From Dethiobacter sp. (GTDB lineage Bacteria; Bacillota; Dethiobacteria; Dethiobacterales; Dethiobacteraceae): a DNA stretch of 64,000 nucleotides. Both the position numbers and the translations under genes were made by a program. Under the pieces are notes generated by a model. The model was not told where the DNA came from, did no database searches, and saw nothing but the letters and a program-made list of their open reading frames with translations. Below are positions 1 through 9,312 of this stretch, piece by piece (the stretch's first letter is position 1; every line of letters begins with the position of its first letter). The stretch spans positions 1 through 64,000 of the forward strand of contig DYEY01000059.1 in the NCBI GenBank assembly GCA_020725465.1, given 5' to 3'.

Positions 1-1023
1 GTGGATGGCGAATTTTACTTCCACTCCCCGCGCCTCCAGGAGATCTGCCAGCCGTTTGAGCTGAGTCTGGGCCTGGGCGGCGGCCAGGCCGTAGCCGGGG
101 ACGATGATTACTTTCCTGGCTTCACGGAGCAGCTGTGCCGCTAACTCTGGCGATGTGGCTGTTTTTGTTTCCGCCGCCGGCGCCTCCGACCGGGCTCCTT
201 TTTGGACGGGCAGGTTTCTGCCGGTGAGCACGCTGAGCAGGGAGCGGTTCATGGCGGCGCACATGAGCCTGGTCAGGATCAGGCCGGAAGCTCCCACGAT
301 GGCGCCCACCGAAACCAGGAGCGGTTCGCCGATGGTAAGGCCCACGATGGCGCCGGCCAGCCCGGAGCAGGAATTTAAAAGCGAAATAGTGATGGGCATA
401 TCAGCACCACCCACCCGCAGGGCGAAAACCGTGCCAAGGAACAGCGATAAGAGCAGAGCGCCGGAGGACATAAGGAGTATGGCCGCGGGCACAGTGAACA
501 AAGAGGACAGCAGGACAAGGGAGGCCACCGCTCCCAGGGCAGCGCCGGTCACCGTTTTGTAGCCGCGGATAACGGTGGGCTGCTGGGAGATGCGCCGGTC
601 CAGCTTGGCTGCGGCAATGAGGCTGCCGCCGAAGGTGACACCGCCCACCACCAGGGCCAGCTGGCCCGTCGACCTGCCGAAGACAGACAAAGTGGCGGAC
701 CGCTCCATTATTTCCACCAGTGCCACCAGGGCGGAAGCGCCGCCGCCGAAGCCGTTAAGCAGCGCCACCATCTGCGGCATCCTGATCATGGCCACCCGGG
801 CGGCCAGGAGGTAACCGGCCACGGCGCCGGTGGCCATGGCGGCCCAAAGCAGCGGCAACCCGATAATGGCGTTATGAAAAAGGACCAGCACAACAGACCC
901 CAGCATGCCGGAGGCGGCGAGCAGATTGCCGCGTACCGCGGTCCCGGGGGAACTCATCAGGCGGATACCAACAAGTATCAGGGCGGTTACGGCCAGGGCG
1001 AAAACATTGTACGGTGCGGTCAT
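1..1023 (-). CDS. pntB: NAD(P) transhydrogenase subunit beta, C-terminus cut by window edge
   Basis: Membrane and NADP(H)-binding subunit of the proton-translocating transhydrogenase, which passes hydride between NADH and NADP+ coupled to proton movement across the cytoplasmic membrane. The 341 codons present start MTAPYNVFAL. They show a run of hydrophobic helices over about residues 1-250, then the start of the NADP-binding domain with VIIVPGYGLAAAQAQ and FAIH, a hallmark of PntB. The rest of the dIII domain lies beyond position 1. The ATG start sits 2 nt after the stop of pntAB, so the three subunits form one operon read leftward. The family call is firm; only completeness is unknown. Confidence 0.93.
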   Translation of the reverse strand, partial: MTAPYNVFALAVTALILVGIRLMSSPGTAVRGNLLAASGMLGSVVLVLFHNAIIGLPLLWAAMATGAVAGYLLAARVAMIRMPQMVALLNGFGGGASALVALVEIMERSATLSVFGRSTGQLALVVGGVTFGGSLIAAAKLDRRISQQPTVIRGYKTVTGAALGAVASLVLLSSLFTVPAAILLMSSGALLLSLFLGTVFALRVGGADMPITISLLNSCSGLAGAIVGLTIGEPLLVSVGAIVGASGLILTRLMCAAMNRSLLSVLTGRNLPVQKGARSEAPAAETKTATSPELAAQLLREARKVIIVPGYGLAAAQAQTQLKRLADLLEARGVEVKFAIH

Positions 1024-1025
1024 GT

Positions 1026-1307
1026 CTAAACCTCAGTGCTTCTGAACATTCTGAGCATCCTGTCGGTAACCTTGAAGCCGCCCACCAGGTTGACGGTGGC
1101 CAGGACAATGGCCAGAAAACCGAACAGGCGGCTGCCCAGAGATACAGCCAGGGAGGTGGAAACCAGGGAACCCAGGATGGTTACGCCCGAAATGGCGTTG
1201 GTACCGGACATCAGCGGGGTATGGAGCAGGGGGGGCACCCTGCTGATAACCCTGTAACCCAGGATGGCGGACACAACAAACAACACAAGCAAAGCTGCTG
1301 AACTCAT
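1026..1307 (-). CDS. pntAB: NAD(P) transhydrogenase subunit alpha part 2 (membrane part)
   Basis: A 93-residue membrane protein corresponding to the C-terminal transmembrane segment of PntA, encoded separately as in Rhodospirillum rubrum and many Gram-positives. It starts MSSAALLVLF, carries the family stretch PLLHTPLMSGTNAISG at about residues 26-41, and has about three hydrophobic helices. A strong Shine-Dalgarno (AAGGAGG on the minus strand) precedes the ATG. It lies 10 nt downstream of pntAA and 2 nt upstream of pntB. It joins PntB to form the proton channel and anchors the soluble NAD-binding subunit. Confidence 0.93.
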   Translation of the reverse strand: MSSAALLVLFVVSAILGYRVISRVPPLLHTPLMSGTNAISGVTILGSLVSTSLAVSLGSRLFGFLAIVLATVNLVGGFKVTDRMLRMFRSTEV

Positions 1308-1317
1308 AAAAGCCTCC

Positions 1318-2499
1318 TTAGTTTAGCCCCATGGCTTCCCGGGCGCCCTCGTGCAGGATCTGGCCGTCCCTGGTTACCAGGGAAGAGGTGATGATTTCGT
1401 CGCCGGTACTTAAGTCTATGCTCCCCTCCCTGAACAGGTGAGAGACGAAGTTGAAGATGTTATGCGAGAACATCCAGGTGGAACTGACCGGCACCATGCC
1501 GGGGATGTTTTTGGTCCCGTCGATGCTGACGCCGTAATGTTCGGTTATCTGCCCGCCCACGGTAAGCTGGCAGTTGCCTCCCTGGTCGATGGAAATGTCC
1601 ATGATGGCCGATCCCGGTTTCATCAGGCGCACCATCTCCGCCGTTATCAGGATGGGAGCGACTTTGCCGGGGACCAGGGCGGTGGCTATCACCATGTCGG
1701 TTTTACCAAGCCACTTGCTGATAATTTCCCGCTCTTTCTCCAGCCATTCCCCGGGCAGGTGGCGGGCGTAACCGCCGGTGCCTACGCAAAGCTCCGGCGG
1801 GATACCGGGGTCGATGGTGTTGATGCCGAGGCTTTTGGCGTGTTCCATGGCCTCAGGACGGATGTCGATGGCATATACCACCGCTCCCAGCCGTTTGGCT
1901 GTGGCCGCCGCCTGCAGTCCGGCCACGCCGGCGCCGATGACCAGGGCGGTGGCCGGTTTGATCATGCCTACGGCGGAACCGATCATGGGGACGAATTTTG
2001 GCACAAGGTTGGCTGCGATGAGCACACTTTTGTAACCGGCCACAGTGCTCATGGAGGTGAGGGCGTCCATGGCCTGGGCCCTGGTAATGCGGGGAATGCT
2101 GTCCAGGGTGAAGCTGAGCACGCCTTTGGCGGCCAGCTGCCTTACCATTTCGTAATTAGCCGGTGCGGCGGGGTGAAGGAAAGCAATCAGGACCTGACCC
2201 GCCCTCATCATTTCCACCTCATGCCTGCCGGTTACGCTGTTAAAGCCCGGTTCTTTTACTTTCAGGATAACGCCGGCGCTGCGGTATACCTCTTCTGTGC
2301 CGGTGATACGGGCACCGGCGGCGGCGTAGTCTTCATCGTTGATAAAGGCGCCCGACCCCGCGCCTTTTTCCACCAGCACCTCCGCACCGCCGTTTACCAT
2401 TTTGGACACCGTTTCCGGTGTGGCGGCAACCCGTCTTTCACCGCTCATTATTTCTTTTGGGATACCAAAGGTCAGTCCGCTGAACTGTGATTTACCCAT
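1318..2499 (-). CDS. pntAA: NAD(P) transhydrogenase subunit alpha part 1 (NAD-binding)
   Basis: Soluble NAD(H)-binding subunit of 393 residues, homologous to alanine dehydrogenase. It has the N-terminal GIPKE motif, the Rossmann motif ALVIGAGVAGLQAAATAKRLG near residue 190, and the loop segment MVPVSSTWMFSHN near the C-terminus. The ATG at 2499 (MGKSQFSG) is preferred because the GGGAGGG ribosome site at 2510-2516 then has normal spacing; an in-frame TTG at 2508 would sit too close to it. It is the first gene of the leftward pnt operon and is divergent from yqzK across about 210 nt. The enzyme could supply NADPH for biosynthesis at the expense of the proton gradient. Confidence 0.93.
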   Translation of the reverse strand: MGKSQFSGLTFGIPKEIMSGERRVAATPETVSKMVNGGAEVLVEKGAGSGAFINDEDYAAAGARITGTEEVYRSAGVILKVKEPGFNSVTGRHEVEMMRAGQVLIAFLHPAAPANYEMVRQLAAKGVLSFTLDSIPRITRAQAMDALTSMSTVAGYKSVLIAANLVPKFVPMIGSAVGMIKPATALVIGAGVAGLQAAATAKRLGAVVYAIDIRPEAMEHAKSLGINTIDPGIPPELCVGTGGYARHLPGEWLEKEREIISKWLGKTDMVIATALVPGKVAPILITAEMVRLMKPGSAIMDISIDQGGNCQLTVGGQITEHYGVSIDGTKNIPGMVPVSSTWMFSHNIFNFVSHLFREGSIDLSTGDEIITSSLVTRDGQILHEGAREAMGLN

Positions 2500-2712
2500 G
2501 GCAGGCAAACCCTCCCGGAATCATAATTTTACGGAAACGGACGTTAGCAGCCTCTCGCCGCACCCAGTATACAATTTTCGTGAGACTCCGGGGAAAACCC
2601 TTTTAACGGCAAAAAAAATGTTACCTGCTTATTCCTCCGCGCGCTGTCTTTGCTTCATCAGGAATTATTGTTCGGTTCCTCCCATAAGATGTTTGCGGGG
2701 GGAGGATTGCTG

Positions 2713-2955
2713 ATGCGGATTTTGCTCATGGGCAGGCGGCCGGTAAGGTTTATTTTCCGCCTGGTTGTCTTTTTTCTGATTTTGCCGCTGCTTTTTTATT
2801 TTGCCGCCGCCACCCGGACGGGACACGTCCGCTTCCGGGAACCGGGGGGCGACGCCATAAAAGTTTTGCAGGAAGGCACCGGTGAAGAAAAATATAATAG
2901 CGGATGGGGCAGACTTATGTATTATATTTTCGAATTTTATCAAAACAGGTTGTAA
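2713..2955 (+). CDS. yqzK: YqzK-like DUF4227 membrane protein
   Basis: Small membrane protein of 80 residues. It starts MRILLMGRRP after a GGAGGATT ribosome site, has one hydrophobic segment at about residues 12-32 (FRLVVFFLILPLLFYFAA) and ends in a basic/aromatic tail. Identification rests on the topology, the short motif REPGGDAIKV after the helix, and the position directly upstream of xerD, which is where B. subtilis yqzK lies. The function of the family is unknown. The upstream in-frame extension to 2650 has no ribosome site and was not used. The 87 nt between this gene and xerD show nothing clear. Confidence 0.72.
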   Translation: MRILLMGRRPVRFIFRLVVFFLILPLLFYFAAATRTGHVRFREPGGDAIKVLQEGTGEEKYNSGWGRLMYYIFEFYQNRL

Positions 2956-3042
2956 AAAGTTACCTTGATAAAAGGATTTCTTTTCTGTTTGTGGAATAAT
3001 TGTGAATGCGCATCTTTGACTTGGGTTTAAAGGGGAATGCTG

Positions 3043-3930
3043 ATGGAAAGAATGGTAGCAGATTTTATCAACTTCCTGTCGGTGGAAAAGGGATTGGCCA
3101 GAAACACGCTGGAATCTTACCAGCGTGATTTGCGTGCTTTTACCGGCTACCTGAGGCAGAGCGGTGTTACCGGTTTCCAGGAAACCTCTCGCCACAACAT
3201 TGTGGGGTACCTTGCCACCTTGCAGAAGAACGGTAAAGCCAAGGCCACCCTTTCCCGCAACCTCGCTTCCATCAGATCCCTGTTCCAGTACCTGGCCCAG
3301 GAGAGGCTGGTTCCGGAAAACCCCAGCGCCGACCTGGAGTCGCCCAAGCCTGACCGGAAACTGCCAAGAGTGCTGACCCCCCAGGAAGTGGACCTGCTGA
3401 TGGAGCAGCCCAATTGCTCCCAGTCCACCGGCATCAGGGATAAGGCCATGCTGGAGGTTATCTACGCCACCGGTATCCGGGTTTCGGAGCTTATTTCGCT
3501 GGACCTGGAACATATTAACATAGAGTCCGGCTTTATCCGTTGCCGGGGCAAAGGGAATAAGGAGAGGATAATCCCCATCGGTTCCCTGGCCGTGAGACAT
3601 GTGGAGAATTACCTGGCGGGCTGCCGCGGCAGGTTGGTGCGAAACGGCAATGAAAGCGCCCTGTTCGTCAACCAGCACGGCAAACGTATGACCCGCCAGG
3701 GCTTCTGGAAGATCCTCAAAAAGTACGCCCGTGAAGCCGGCATTAATAAACATATAACCCCCCATACGCTGCGCCATTCATTTGCCACCCACCTTTTGGA
3801 AAACGGGGCGGACCTGCGTTCGGTCCAGGAGATGCTGGGCCACGCTGACATTTCCACCACCCAGATTTATACCCAGGTCACCCGGAGCAGGATAAGGGAA
3901 GTTTATGAAAAGACGCACCCCCGGGCCTGA
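3043..3930 (+). CDS. xerD: Tyrosine recombinase XerD
   Basis: Site-specific tyrosine recombinase of 295 residues that resolves chromosome dimers at dif. The N-terminal SAM-like core-binding domain (about 1-90) includes [20 protein letters not shown]. The catalytic domain contains [10 protein letters not shown] (first Arg), [12 protein letters not shown] (His-x-x-Arg), LGHADISTT (His) and the nucleophile in QIYTQV. The ATG at 3043 is chosen because the AAGGGG ribosome site at 3030-3035 is then 7 nt away; ATG 3037 in the same frame is possible. Its place between yqzK and deoB is the standard Firmicute arrangement. Confidence 0.95.
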   Translation: MERMVADFINFLSVEKGLARNTLESYQRDLRAFTGYLRQSGVTGFQETSRHNIVGYLATLQKNGKAKATLSRNLASIRSLFQYLAQERLVPENPSADLESPKPDRKLPRVLTPQEVDLLMEQPNCSQSTGIRDKAMLEVIYATGIRVSELISLDLEHINIESGFIRCRGKGNKERIIPIGSLAVRHVENYLAGCRGRLVRNGNESALFVNQHGKRMTRQGFWKILKKYAREAGINKHITPHTLRHSFATHLLENGADLRSVQEMLGHADISTTQIYTQVTRSRIREVYEKTHPRA

Positions 3931-3949
3931 GAAGGAGACTGGCATTACA

Positions 3950-5116
3950 GTGAGAAGAGCGATAATAATAGTGCTGGACAGCCTGGGCGTGGGGGAGCTC
4001 CCTGACGCCCATCTTTACGGCGACGCAGGCAGCAACACGCTGGCCCACCTGGCGGCGGCTGCCGACGGCCTGGACCTTCCCGTGCTGCAAAGTTTCGGCC
4101 TTGGCTGCCTGACCGCGGTGGCAGGGGTGCCTTGCGCCGGCCGGCCGCTGGCGGCTTACGGCCGCATGGCTGAAAAGTCCCGGGGCAAAGACACCACCAC
4201 CGGGCACTGGGAGATGACCGGCATAATCCTGACGCAGCCTTTTCCGGTCTATCCTGATGGCTTTCCCGACGAGGTGATCAGGCCTTTTGAGGCGGCGGCG
4301 GGCAGGAAGGTGCTGGGCAATGTGAAAGCTTCGGGCACGGAAATCATCGGGCTTTTGGGAGAAGAACACATGGCTACCGGCCGGCCCATTGTCTATACCT
4401 CAGCTGACAGCGTCTTCCAGATTGCCGCCCACGAGGAGGTTGTGCCCCTGGAGGAACTGTATCGCTGGTGCCGGGCAGCCCGGGAAATTCTGCAGGGAGA
4501 GCACGGGGTGGGCAGGGTGATCGCGCGCCCCTTTACCGGCTCACCCGGCGCCTTCCGCCGTACTGCCAACCGCCATGACTACTCTCTCCCGCCCCCGGGG
4601 CCCACGCTGCTGGATATACTGTCCGGACAGGGCCGGACCGTGGCCGGAATCGGCAAGATTTACGACATATTTGCCGGGCGGGGCATAACCGTTTCCTACC
4701 CCAGCAAGAGCAACGACGAAGGCATGGACCGGTTGCTGCAGGCCATGGCCGAACACAGGACCGGGCTGATTTTAGTAAACCTGGTGGACTTTGACATGGT
4801 GTTCGGCCACCGCAACGACGCCGCCGGCTATGCCCGGGCCCTGGAGCAGTTTGACCGTCGCCTGCGCGGGGTGGTATCCGCCCTGGAGGCGGATGATGTT
4901 CTTTTTATCACCGCCGACCACGGCTGTGACCCCACTTTTCCCCATACCGATCATACCCGTGAATACGTTCCCCTCTTGGTTTACGGCCGGCAGGTGAAAC
5001 CGGTGAACTTGGGTACCCGGTCCACCTTCGCCGACCTGGGCGCCACCGTGGCCCGGTTGCTTGGCGTTCCGGCAACTGCCGCCGGCGCCGATTTTGCTTT
5101 GGAATTGGGGTTGTAA
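3950..5116 (+). CDS. deoB: Phosphopentomutase DeoB
   Basis: Alkaline-phosphatase-fold enzyme of 388 residues that interconverts ribose- or deoxyribose-1-phosphate and the 5-phosphates in nucleoside salvage. Diagnostic motifs are [13 protein letters not shown] at the N-terminus, [10 protein letters not shown] (catalytic Thr region) and [20 protein letters not shown] (metal ligands Asp and His). The start is the GTG at 3950 (MRRAIIIV), downstream of GAAGGAG at 3931-3937. The longer frame from 3905 would overlap xerD and adds no family sequence. It is followed 3 nt later by pdp, the enzyme that supplies its substrate. Confidence 0.95.
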   Translation: MRRAIIIVLDSLGVGELPDAHLYGDAGSNTLAHLAAAADGLDLPVLQSFGLGCLTAVAGVPCAGRPLAAYGRMAEKSRGKDTTTGHWEMTGIILTQPFPVYPDGFPDEVIRPFEAAAGRKVLGNVKASGTEIIGLLGEEHMATGRPIVYTSADSVFQIAAHEEVVPLEELYRWCRAAREILQGEHGVGRVIARPFTGSPGAFRRTANRHDYSLPPPGPTLLDILSGQGRTVAGIGKIYDIFAGRGITVSYPSKSNDEGMDRLLQAMAEHRTGLILVNLVDFDMVFGHRNDAAGYARALEQFDRRLRGVVSALEADDVLFITADHGCDPTFPHTDHTREYVPLLVYGRQVKPVNLGTRSTFADLGATVARLLGVPATAAGADFALELGL

Positions 5117-5119
5117 GAG

Positions 5120-6442
5120 ATGCGGGCAGTGGAGATTATCCGGAAGAAAAGGGACGGCGGCACGCTTTCCCCCGAGGAAATCAGTTTTTTTGTCCAGGGC
5201 TACAACCGGGATGAAATCCCCGATTACCAGGCGGCGGCCTGGCTGATGGCCGTTTACTTCCGCGGCATGGAGGCCGCGGAAACGGCGGCGCTTACCCTGG
5301 CCATGGCCGATTCCGGGGAAAAGGCAGACCTGGCCGCCGCAGCGGAAAAAACAGTGGACAAACATTCCACCGGCGGCGTTGGCGACAAAACCACCCTGGT
5401 GCTGTTGCCGCTGGTGGCGGCGGCGGGGGTGCGTACCGCCAAGCTGTCCGGCCGGGGCCTTGGCCATACCGGCGGCACAGTGGATAAGCTCTCCTGCATT
5501 CCGGGCTTCCGCACCGAGCTGGGGAGCGGGGAATTCCTGGCCCAGGTCAGGGATTTGGGCGTCGCGGTAACCGGCCAGTCGCCAAAGCTCGCACCGGCCG
5601 ACGGCAAGCTTTACGCGCTGCGGGACGTAACTGCCACCGTGGACTGTATACCGTTAATCGCTTCCTCCATCATGAGCAAAAAAATTGCTTCGGGTGCCAG
5701 GAACATTGTCCTTGACGTCAAGACAGGTAGTGGCGCCTTCATGCGCCAACGTGAAAGCGCCCTGGCGCTGGCTGAAACCATGGTGGCCATCGGGCGGGAC
5801 CTGGGCCGGCGCACCGTGGCCCTGATCACCGCCATGGACCAGCCGCTGGGCCGGGCGGTGGGCAACCACCTGGAAGTTATTGAAGCCATTGAGACCTTGC
5901 GGGGCCGCGGGCCGGCGGACCTGGTGGAGCTCTGCCTGCGCCTGGGCGCGGAAATGATGCTGTTGGCCGGCCTGGCCCGGAGCGGTGAAGAGGCTTGCGC
6001 CAGGCTGGCGGAGAAGCTGAAAAGCGGTGAAGCGCTGGACATGATGCGGCGCTGGATCTTTCGCCAGGGCGGTGACGCCCGGGTGGTGGACGAACCGGAA
6101 CTGCTGGGGACGCCCCCGTTCCGGGCGGAGCTTACCAGCCCGGCTGCAGGCTGGCTGGCCCGGCTTGACGCCCTCACCGTGGGGCAGGCTTCGGTTCTGC
6201 TCGGCGCCGGGCGGGCCAAAAAAGGCGAGGAGGTGGACCTGCTGGCCGGAATCCTGCTTTTAAAGAAAACCGGCGACCGGGTGCGCAAGGGAGAGGTGCT
6301 GGCGGAAATTTTCTGCAGCGACGGCGCCAGAATCGCCCCCGCCCTGGAGATGCTGGCGGGCGCTTACGGGTTTGCCCCGGAAGCGCCGGCGGCGATGCCG
6401 TTGCTTTTGGACAGGATCGACTGGTTGTCCCTCCGCAGCTGA
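5120..6442 (+). CDS. pdp: Pyrimidine-nucleoside phosphorylase
   Basis: Phosphorolysis of uridine, deoxyuridine or thymidine to base and (deoxy)ribose-1-phosphate. The 440 residues match the usual family length. Visible motifs are KHSTGGVGDKTTL (phosphate-binding), KLSGRGLGHTGGTVDKL (family signature) and KTGSGAFM. The C-terminal domain carries GRAKKGEEVDL. It is coupled to deoB by a 3-nt gap, so the two form a nucleoside catabolic pair. A terminator-like hairpin follows at 6459. Confidence 0.94.
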   Translation: MRAVEIIRKKRDGGTLSPEEISFFVQGYNRDEIPDYQAAAWLMAVYFRGMEAAETAALTLAMADSGEKADLAAAAEKTVDKHSTGGVGDKTTLVLLPLVAAAGVRTAKLSGRGLGHTGGTVDKLSCIPGFRTELGSGEFLAQVRDLGVAVTGQSPKLAPADGKLYALRDVTATVDCIPLIASSIMSKKIASGARNIVLDVKTGSGAFMRQRESALALAETMVAIGRDLGRRTVALITAMDQPLGRAVGNHLEVIEAIETLRGRGPADLVELCLRLGAEMMLLAGLARSGEEACARLAEKLKSGEALDMMRRWIFRQGGDARVVDEPELLGTPPFRAELTSPAAGWLARLDALTVGQASVLLGAGRAKKGEEVDLLAGILLLKKTGDRVRKGEVLAEIFCSDGARIAPALEMLAGAYGFAPEAPAAMPLLLDRIDWLSLRS

Positions 6443-6458
6443 AAGACCGTAATTTACC

Positions 6459-6486
6459 TGCCGCCTGAAAGGGCGGTATATTTTTT
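6459..6486 (+). terminator. Intrinsic terminator after pdp
   Basis: Stem CCGCC (6461-6465) / GGCGG (6472-6476) with loop TGAAAG, extended by T-A and G-T pairs, followed by TATATTTTTT. It separates the nucleoside genes from dacF. Confidence 0.7.
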
Positions 6487-6539
6487 CCTCCTTGCCGGAA
6501 AATATTAAGGAGCACCAGTATGTACAGGAGGGAAGAAGT

Positions 6540-7718
6540 ATGCGCGGGATTTTCTTATTTTTGCTGGCGCTGGCGCTTATCCTGGCGCCGCCGGCAGCGC
6601 TCTTGGCCCAGGAGTTCAACTTTCAGTCGGAGGCCCAGCTCCTCATGGATGCCGGGAGCGGCGGGATCCTTTATGAAAACAACATACACAAAAAGCTCTA
6701 CCCCGCCAGCGTTACCAAGATCATGACCATGCTGCTGGCCATGGAGGCCCTGGAAGCTGGCAAAGTGGCCCTGACCGAAATGATCCCGGTCAGCGAACGG
6801 GCGAGCGGCATGGGGGGGTCGCAGCTGTTTTTAAGCCCGGGTGACCGCATTTCCTTTGAAGACCTGATGATCGGCATCGGGGTGGGTTCGGCCAACGACG
6901 GCGCCATCGCCATGGCGGAGTTCCTGGCCGGTTCCGTGGAGGCCTTTGTGGATCAGATGAACGAAAAGGCCGCCGCCCTGGGCATGGCCAACACCAATTT
7001 CGTCAACCCCCACGGCCTGCACGACGGGAACCATTACACCACCGCCTACGATATCGCGCTGATGTCGCTGGAACTGCTGAAATACCCGAAGATTCACCAG
7101 TGGCTCACCATATGGATGGACGAACAGTTCCTCAAAGACAAAATCAGGAAAAGCGGGGGCGTCTACCTTAGCAACTCCAACCGCCTTGTCCGCTACTACG
7201 AAGGTGGCGACGGCCTGAAGACCGGCTTTACCGCCGAGGCGGGCAACTGTATTGCCGGGACAGCAAAGCGCGGTCACACGCGGCTGCTCACCGTCATCAT
7301 GAAGGCGCCCGGCCGCACCGCTCTCTTCGACGAGGCCAGGACCCTGCTGGACTGGGGTTTTGCCAACTTCACCAGCGTCCCTGTGGTGAAAAAGGGCGAG
7401 GTTGTGGGTTCAGTGGCTGTGGATAAGGGCAGCCTGGAGAAAGTGGACCTGTTGGCCGCCCGCGATTTCTCGCTGCTGGTAAAGAAAGGGAAGAAGCAGC
7501 AGGAACCGGAGCGGGTGCTTGAGGTGCCCAGGCGCCTGCCCGCCCCCTTTACCGCCGCTGATACGGTGGGATTCCTGGTGGTGAAATCAAAAGAAGGGGA
7601 AGAATTGGGCAGGGTCTCCCTGGTGCCGGCCACCGGTGTAAAACAGGCCAGCGTCGCCGTCTTCTTCAGGCGCATGGTCCACAGGTGGCTCCGCTTGGGG
7701 TCAGGTTTAAAGTATTAA
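6540..7718 (+). CDS. dacF: D-alanyl-D-alanine carboxypeptidase DacF
   Basis: Secreted low-molecular-weight penicillin-binding protein of 392 residues that trims stem peptides of peptidoglycan. A signal peptide (MRGIFLFLLALALILAPPAA) is followed by a likely cleavage at ALLAQ. The serine peptidase S11 motifs are SVTK (SxxK), SAN (SxN) and KTGFT (KTG). The start is ATG 6540 behind AGGAGGG (6526-6532). The position immediately before the spoIIA genes matches B. subtilis dacF, a forespore gene involved in cortex formation. Here a terminator separates it from spoIIAA, so read-through coupling may be limited. Confidence 0.93.
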   Translation: MRGIFLFLLALALILAPPAALLAQEFNFQSEAQLLMDAGSGGILYENNIHKKLYPASVTKIMTMLLAMEALEAGKVALTEMIPVSERASGMGGSQLFLSPGDRISFEDLMIGIGVGSANDGAIAMAEFLAGSVEAFVDQMNEKAAALGMANTNFVNPHGLHDGNHYTTAYDIALMSLELLKYPKIHQWLTIWMDEQFLKDKIRKSGGVYLSNSNRLVRYYEGGDGLKTGFTAEAGNCIAGTAKRGHTRLLTVIMKAPGRTALFDEARTLLDWGFANFTSVPVVKKGEVVGSVAVDKGSLEKVDLLAARDFSLLVKKGKKQQEPERVLEVPRRLPAPFTAADTVGFLVVKSKEGEELGRVSLVPATGVKQASVAVFFRRMVHRWLRLGSGLKY

Positions 7719-7727
7719 ACCAAAAGT

Positions 7728-7766
7728 ACCGCCTTGCCAAACCGGGGGGCGGTTCCTGATTTTTAA
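7728..7766 (+). terminator. Intrinsic terminator after dacF
   Basis: Stem ACCGCC (7728-7733) / GGCGGT (7748-7753) followed by TCCTGATTTTT. It ends the dacF transcript 150 nt before spoIIAA. Confidence 0.65.
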
Positions 7767-7807
7767 GGTCAGCTTTTTGACTTTTTACGTAAAGTATATT
7801 TTTTAAA

Positions 7808-7841
7808 ACAGGCAGGACTTACCAGCTGCCTGTAGAAATAC
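7808..7841 (+). promoter_or_regulatory. Perfect inverted repeat overlapping a possible sigma-H promoter of spoIIA
   Basis: ACAGGCAG (7808-7815) and CTGCCTGT (7826-7833) form a perfect 8-bp inverted repeat around a 10-nt spacer with no T-tract, so it is unlikely to be a terminator. It overlaps GCAGGACTT (7812-7820), which resembles a sigma-H -35, followed 14 nt later by GAAAT. In B. subtilis spoIIA is transcribed by sigma-H under Spo0A control. The promoter assignment is inference. Confidence 0.35.
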
Positions 7842-7880
7842 TGTTTGTGAAAAATTAATCGACAAACGGGGGGAGTGCCT

Positions 7881-8216
7881 GTGGAGGCAAAGCTGAAGAT
7901 GGCCGGCAAAACACTGGTGGTCCGCCTGGAAGGTGAACTGGACCATCATGTGGTGGATGGCCTGCGCTCCAGGATTGACGAGAAGATAACGGTGGGCAAG
8001 GCGGAAAATGTCCTTTTTAATTTTCAGGCCGTTGATTTTATGGACAGCTCGGGACTGGGGATGGTGCTTGGCCGCTATAAGGCGGTGAAGGAGAGGGGAG
8101 GACAGGTGCTGGCCTGCTCGCTGCGACCCGCGGTATACAGGGTGTTCGAGCTTTCCGGGCTTTTTTCCCGGATTCCGGTTTACAGCTCAGAGCAGGAAGC
8201 TCTGAAACACGTGTAG
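7881..8216 (+). CDS. spoIIAA: Anti-sigma-F factor antagonist SpoIIAA
   Basis: STAS-domain protein of 111 residues. When unphosphorylated it binds SpoIIAB and frees sigma-F in the forespore. The phosphorylation motif is visible in [11 protein letters not shown] (the first Ser after Asp) at about residue 55. The GTG at 7881 (MEAKLKMAG) has the GGGGGGAG ribosome site at 7868-7875 with proper spacing; GTG 7875 in the same frame overlaps that site. The gene is followed by spoIIAB and sigF as in all endospore formers. Confidence 0.94.
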   Translation: MEAKLKMAGKTLVVRLEGELDHHVVDGLRSRIDEKITVGKAENVLFNFQAVDFMDSSGLGMVLGRYKAVKERGGQVLACSLRPAVYRVFELSGLFSRIPVYSSEQEALKHV

Positions 8217-8230
8217 GGGAGGTGGACGGT

Positions 8231-8671
8231 GTGGATAACTACATGAAGCTGGAGATTCCGGGCAAATCTCAGAACGAAGCCTTTGCCCGCGTAACGGTGG
8301 CTGCTTTTGCCGCCCAGGCCGACCCTACCATTGACGAGATTTCCGACGTCAAGACCGCCGTGTCCGAGGCGGTGACCAATGCCATCATCCACGGTTATGA
8401 AAACGGCCCGGGCAACATCTGTATTACCGCCTCCCTGACGGGCAGGCGGCTGGAAATAACGGTGGTTGACTACGGTGTGGGCATAGAAGACATTGAGCAG
8501 GCGCGCCAGCCGCTTTTTACCAGCAAGCCGGAGCTGGAGCGCTCGGGTATGGGTTTTACCATCATGGAAAATTTCATGGACGAATTTTCCGTTGAATCCA
8601 AGCCGGGCCAAGGCACCACGGTCCGTATGGTGAAGATCTTCGACGGGCCGCCGGAGAGAAACAAGGCCTGA
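8231..8671 (+). CDS. spoIIAB: Anti-sigma-F factor / SpoIIAA kinase SpoIIAB
   Basis: GHKL-fold kinase of 146 residues that holds sigma-F inactive and phosphorylates SpoIIAA. Conserved blocks include [28 protein letters not shown] (N-box), VDYGVGI (G1) and [13 protein letters not shown] (G2). Starting at GTG 8231 gives [16 protein letters not shown], which aligns end to end with the B. subtilis protein, and places AGGGGAGG 8 nt upstream. GTG 8222 is an unlikely alternative. The stop overlaps the sigF start by 1 nt. Confidence 0.95.
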   Translation: MDNYMKLEIPGKSQNEAFARVTVAAFAAQADPTIDEISDVKTAVSEAVTNAIIHGYENGPGNICITASLTGRRLEITVVDYGVGIEDIEQARQPLFTSKPELERSGMGFTIMENFMDEFSVESKPGQGTTVRMVKIFDGPPERNKA

Positions 8672-9312
8672 TGGATGAGAGGTTTGAAAAGCACCTGCCC
8701 CTGGTGCGCAGCCTGGTCAGCCGCTACCGCGGCGAATACAGCGAAGAGGACGACCTTTTCCAGGTAGGCTGTATCGGACTGGTCAAAGCGCTGAGGGGAT
8801 ATGACCCGGGGCGCAAAGTCGCCTTTGCCACCTATGCCGTGCCTGTTATCGCCGGTGAAATCAAGATGTACCTGCGGGGGCAGGGAACGGTAAAATACAG
8901 CCGTTCCCTGAAAACCCGGGCCATACGCCTAAAGCGCCTGCAGGCGGAACTGGAACAGCGCCTGGGCCGGGCAGTTACTTTGGGTGAGCTGGCGGAGGCC
9001 GGCGGAATGGAGCGGGAAGAGCTTCTGGTCGCCCTGGACGCTTTGCGCCTGCCTCTTTCCCTGGACGTGGCAGAGGTTGCGGGGAGAGGGGAACTTTCCT
9101 TCGCCGGCGGAGAAGAAGAGGTGGTGGATCGGGTGGCGCTGCGGGAAGCGTTGGCCAATCTGCCACCAAGGGAGCGGCAGATCGTACATTGCCGGTTTTT
9201 TGAAAATAAGACACAGCGGGAAGTGGCGGATTTGCTCGGCATCTCCCAGGTGCACGTCTCCCGGCTTGAAAAAAAAGTGATGCGGGATTTAAGAGAGCTG
9301 CTGGCACAATAG
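8671..9312 (+). CDS. sigF: RNA polymerase sporulation sigma factor SigF
   Basis: Forespore-specific sigma-70 factor of 213 residues. Region 2 includes EEDDLFQVGCIGLVKAL and the core DPGRKVAFATYAVP. Region 4 is ALANLPPRERQIVHCRFFENKTQREVADLLGISQ in two parts, ending with the helix-turn-helix SQVHVSRLEKKV. Translational coupling to spoIIAB (ATGA-type overlap) keeps sigma and anti-sigma balanced. A terminator overlaps its stop codon, so the operon ends here instead of running into spoVA genes as in Bacillus. Confidence 0.96.
   Translation: MDERFEKHLPLVRSLVSRYRGEYSEEDDLFQVGCIGLVKALRGYDPGRKVAFATYAVPVIAGEIKMYLRGQGTVKYSRSLKTRAIRLKRLQAELEQRLGRAVTLGELAEAGGMEREELLVALDALRLPLSLDVAEVAGRGELSFAGGEEEVVDRVALREALANLPPRERQIVHCRFFENKTQREVADLLGISQVHVSRLEKKVMRDLRELLAQ

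Noticed and set aside
1438-2490. 350-codon plus-strand frame opposite pntAA
   Set aside because: Gly/His-rich shadow of the transhydrogenase gene.
2665-3777. 370-codon minus-strand frame opposite yqzK and xerD
   Set aside because: XerD catalytic motifs lie on the plus strand; the antisense product has no recognisable domain.
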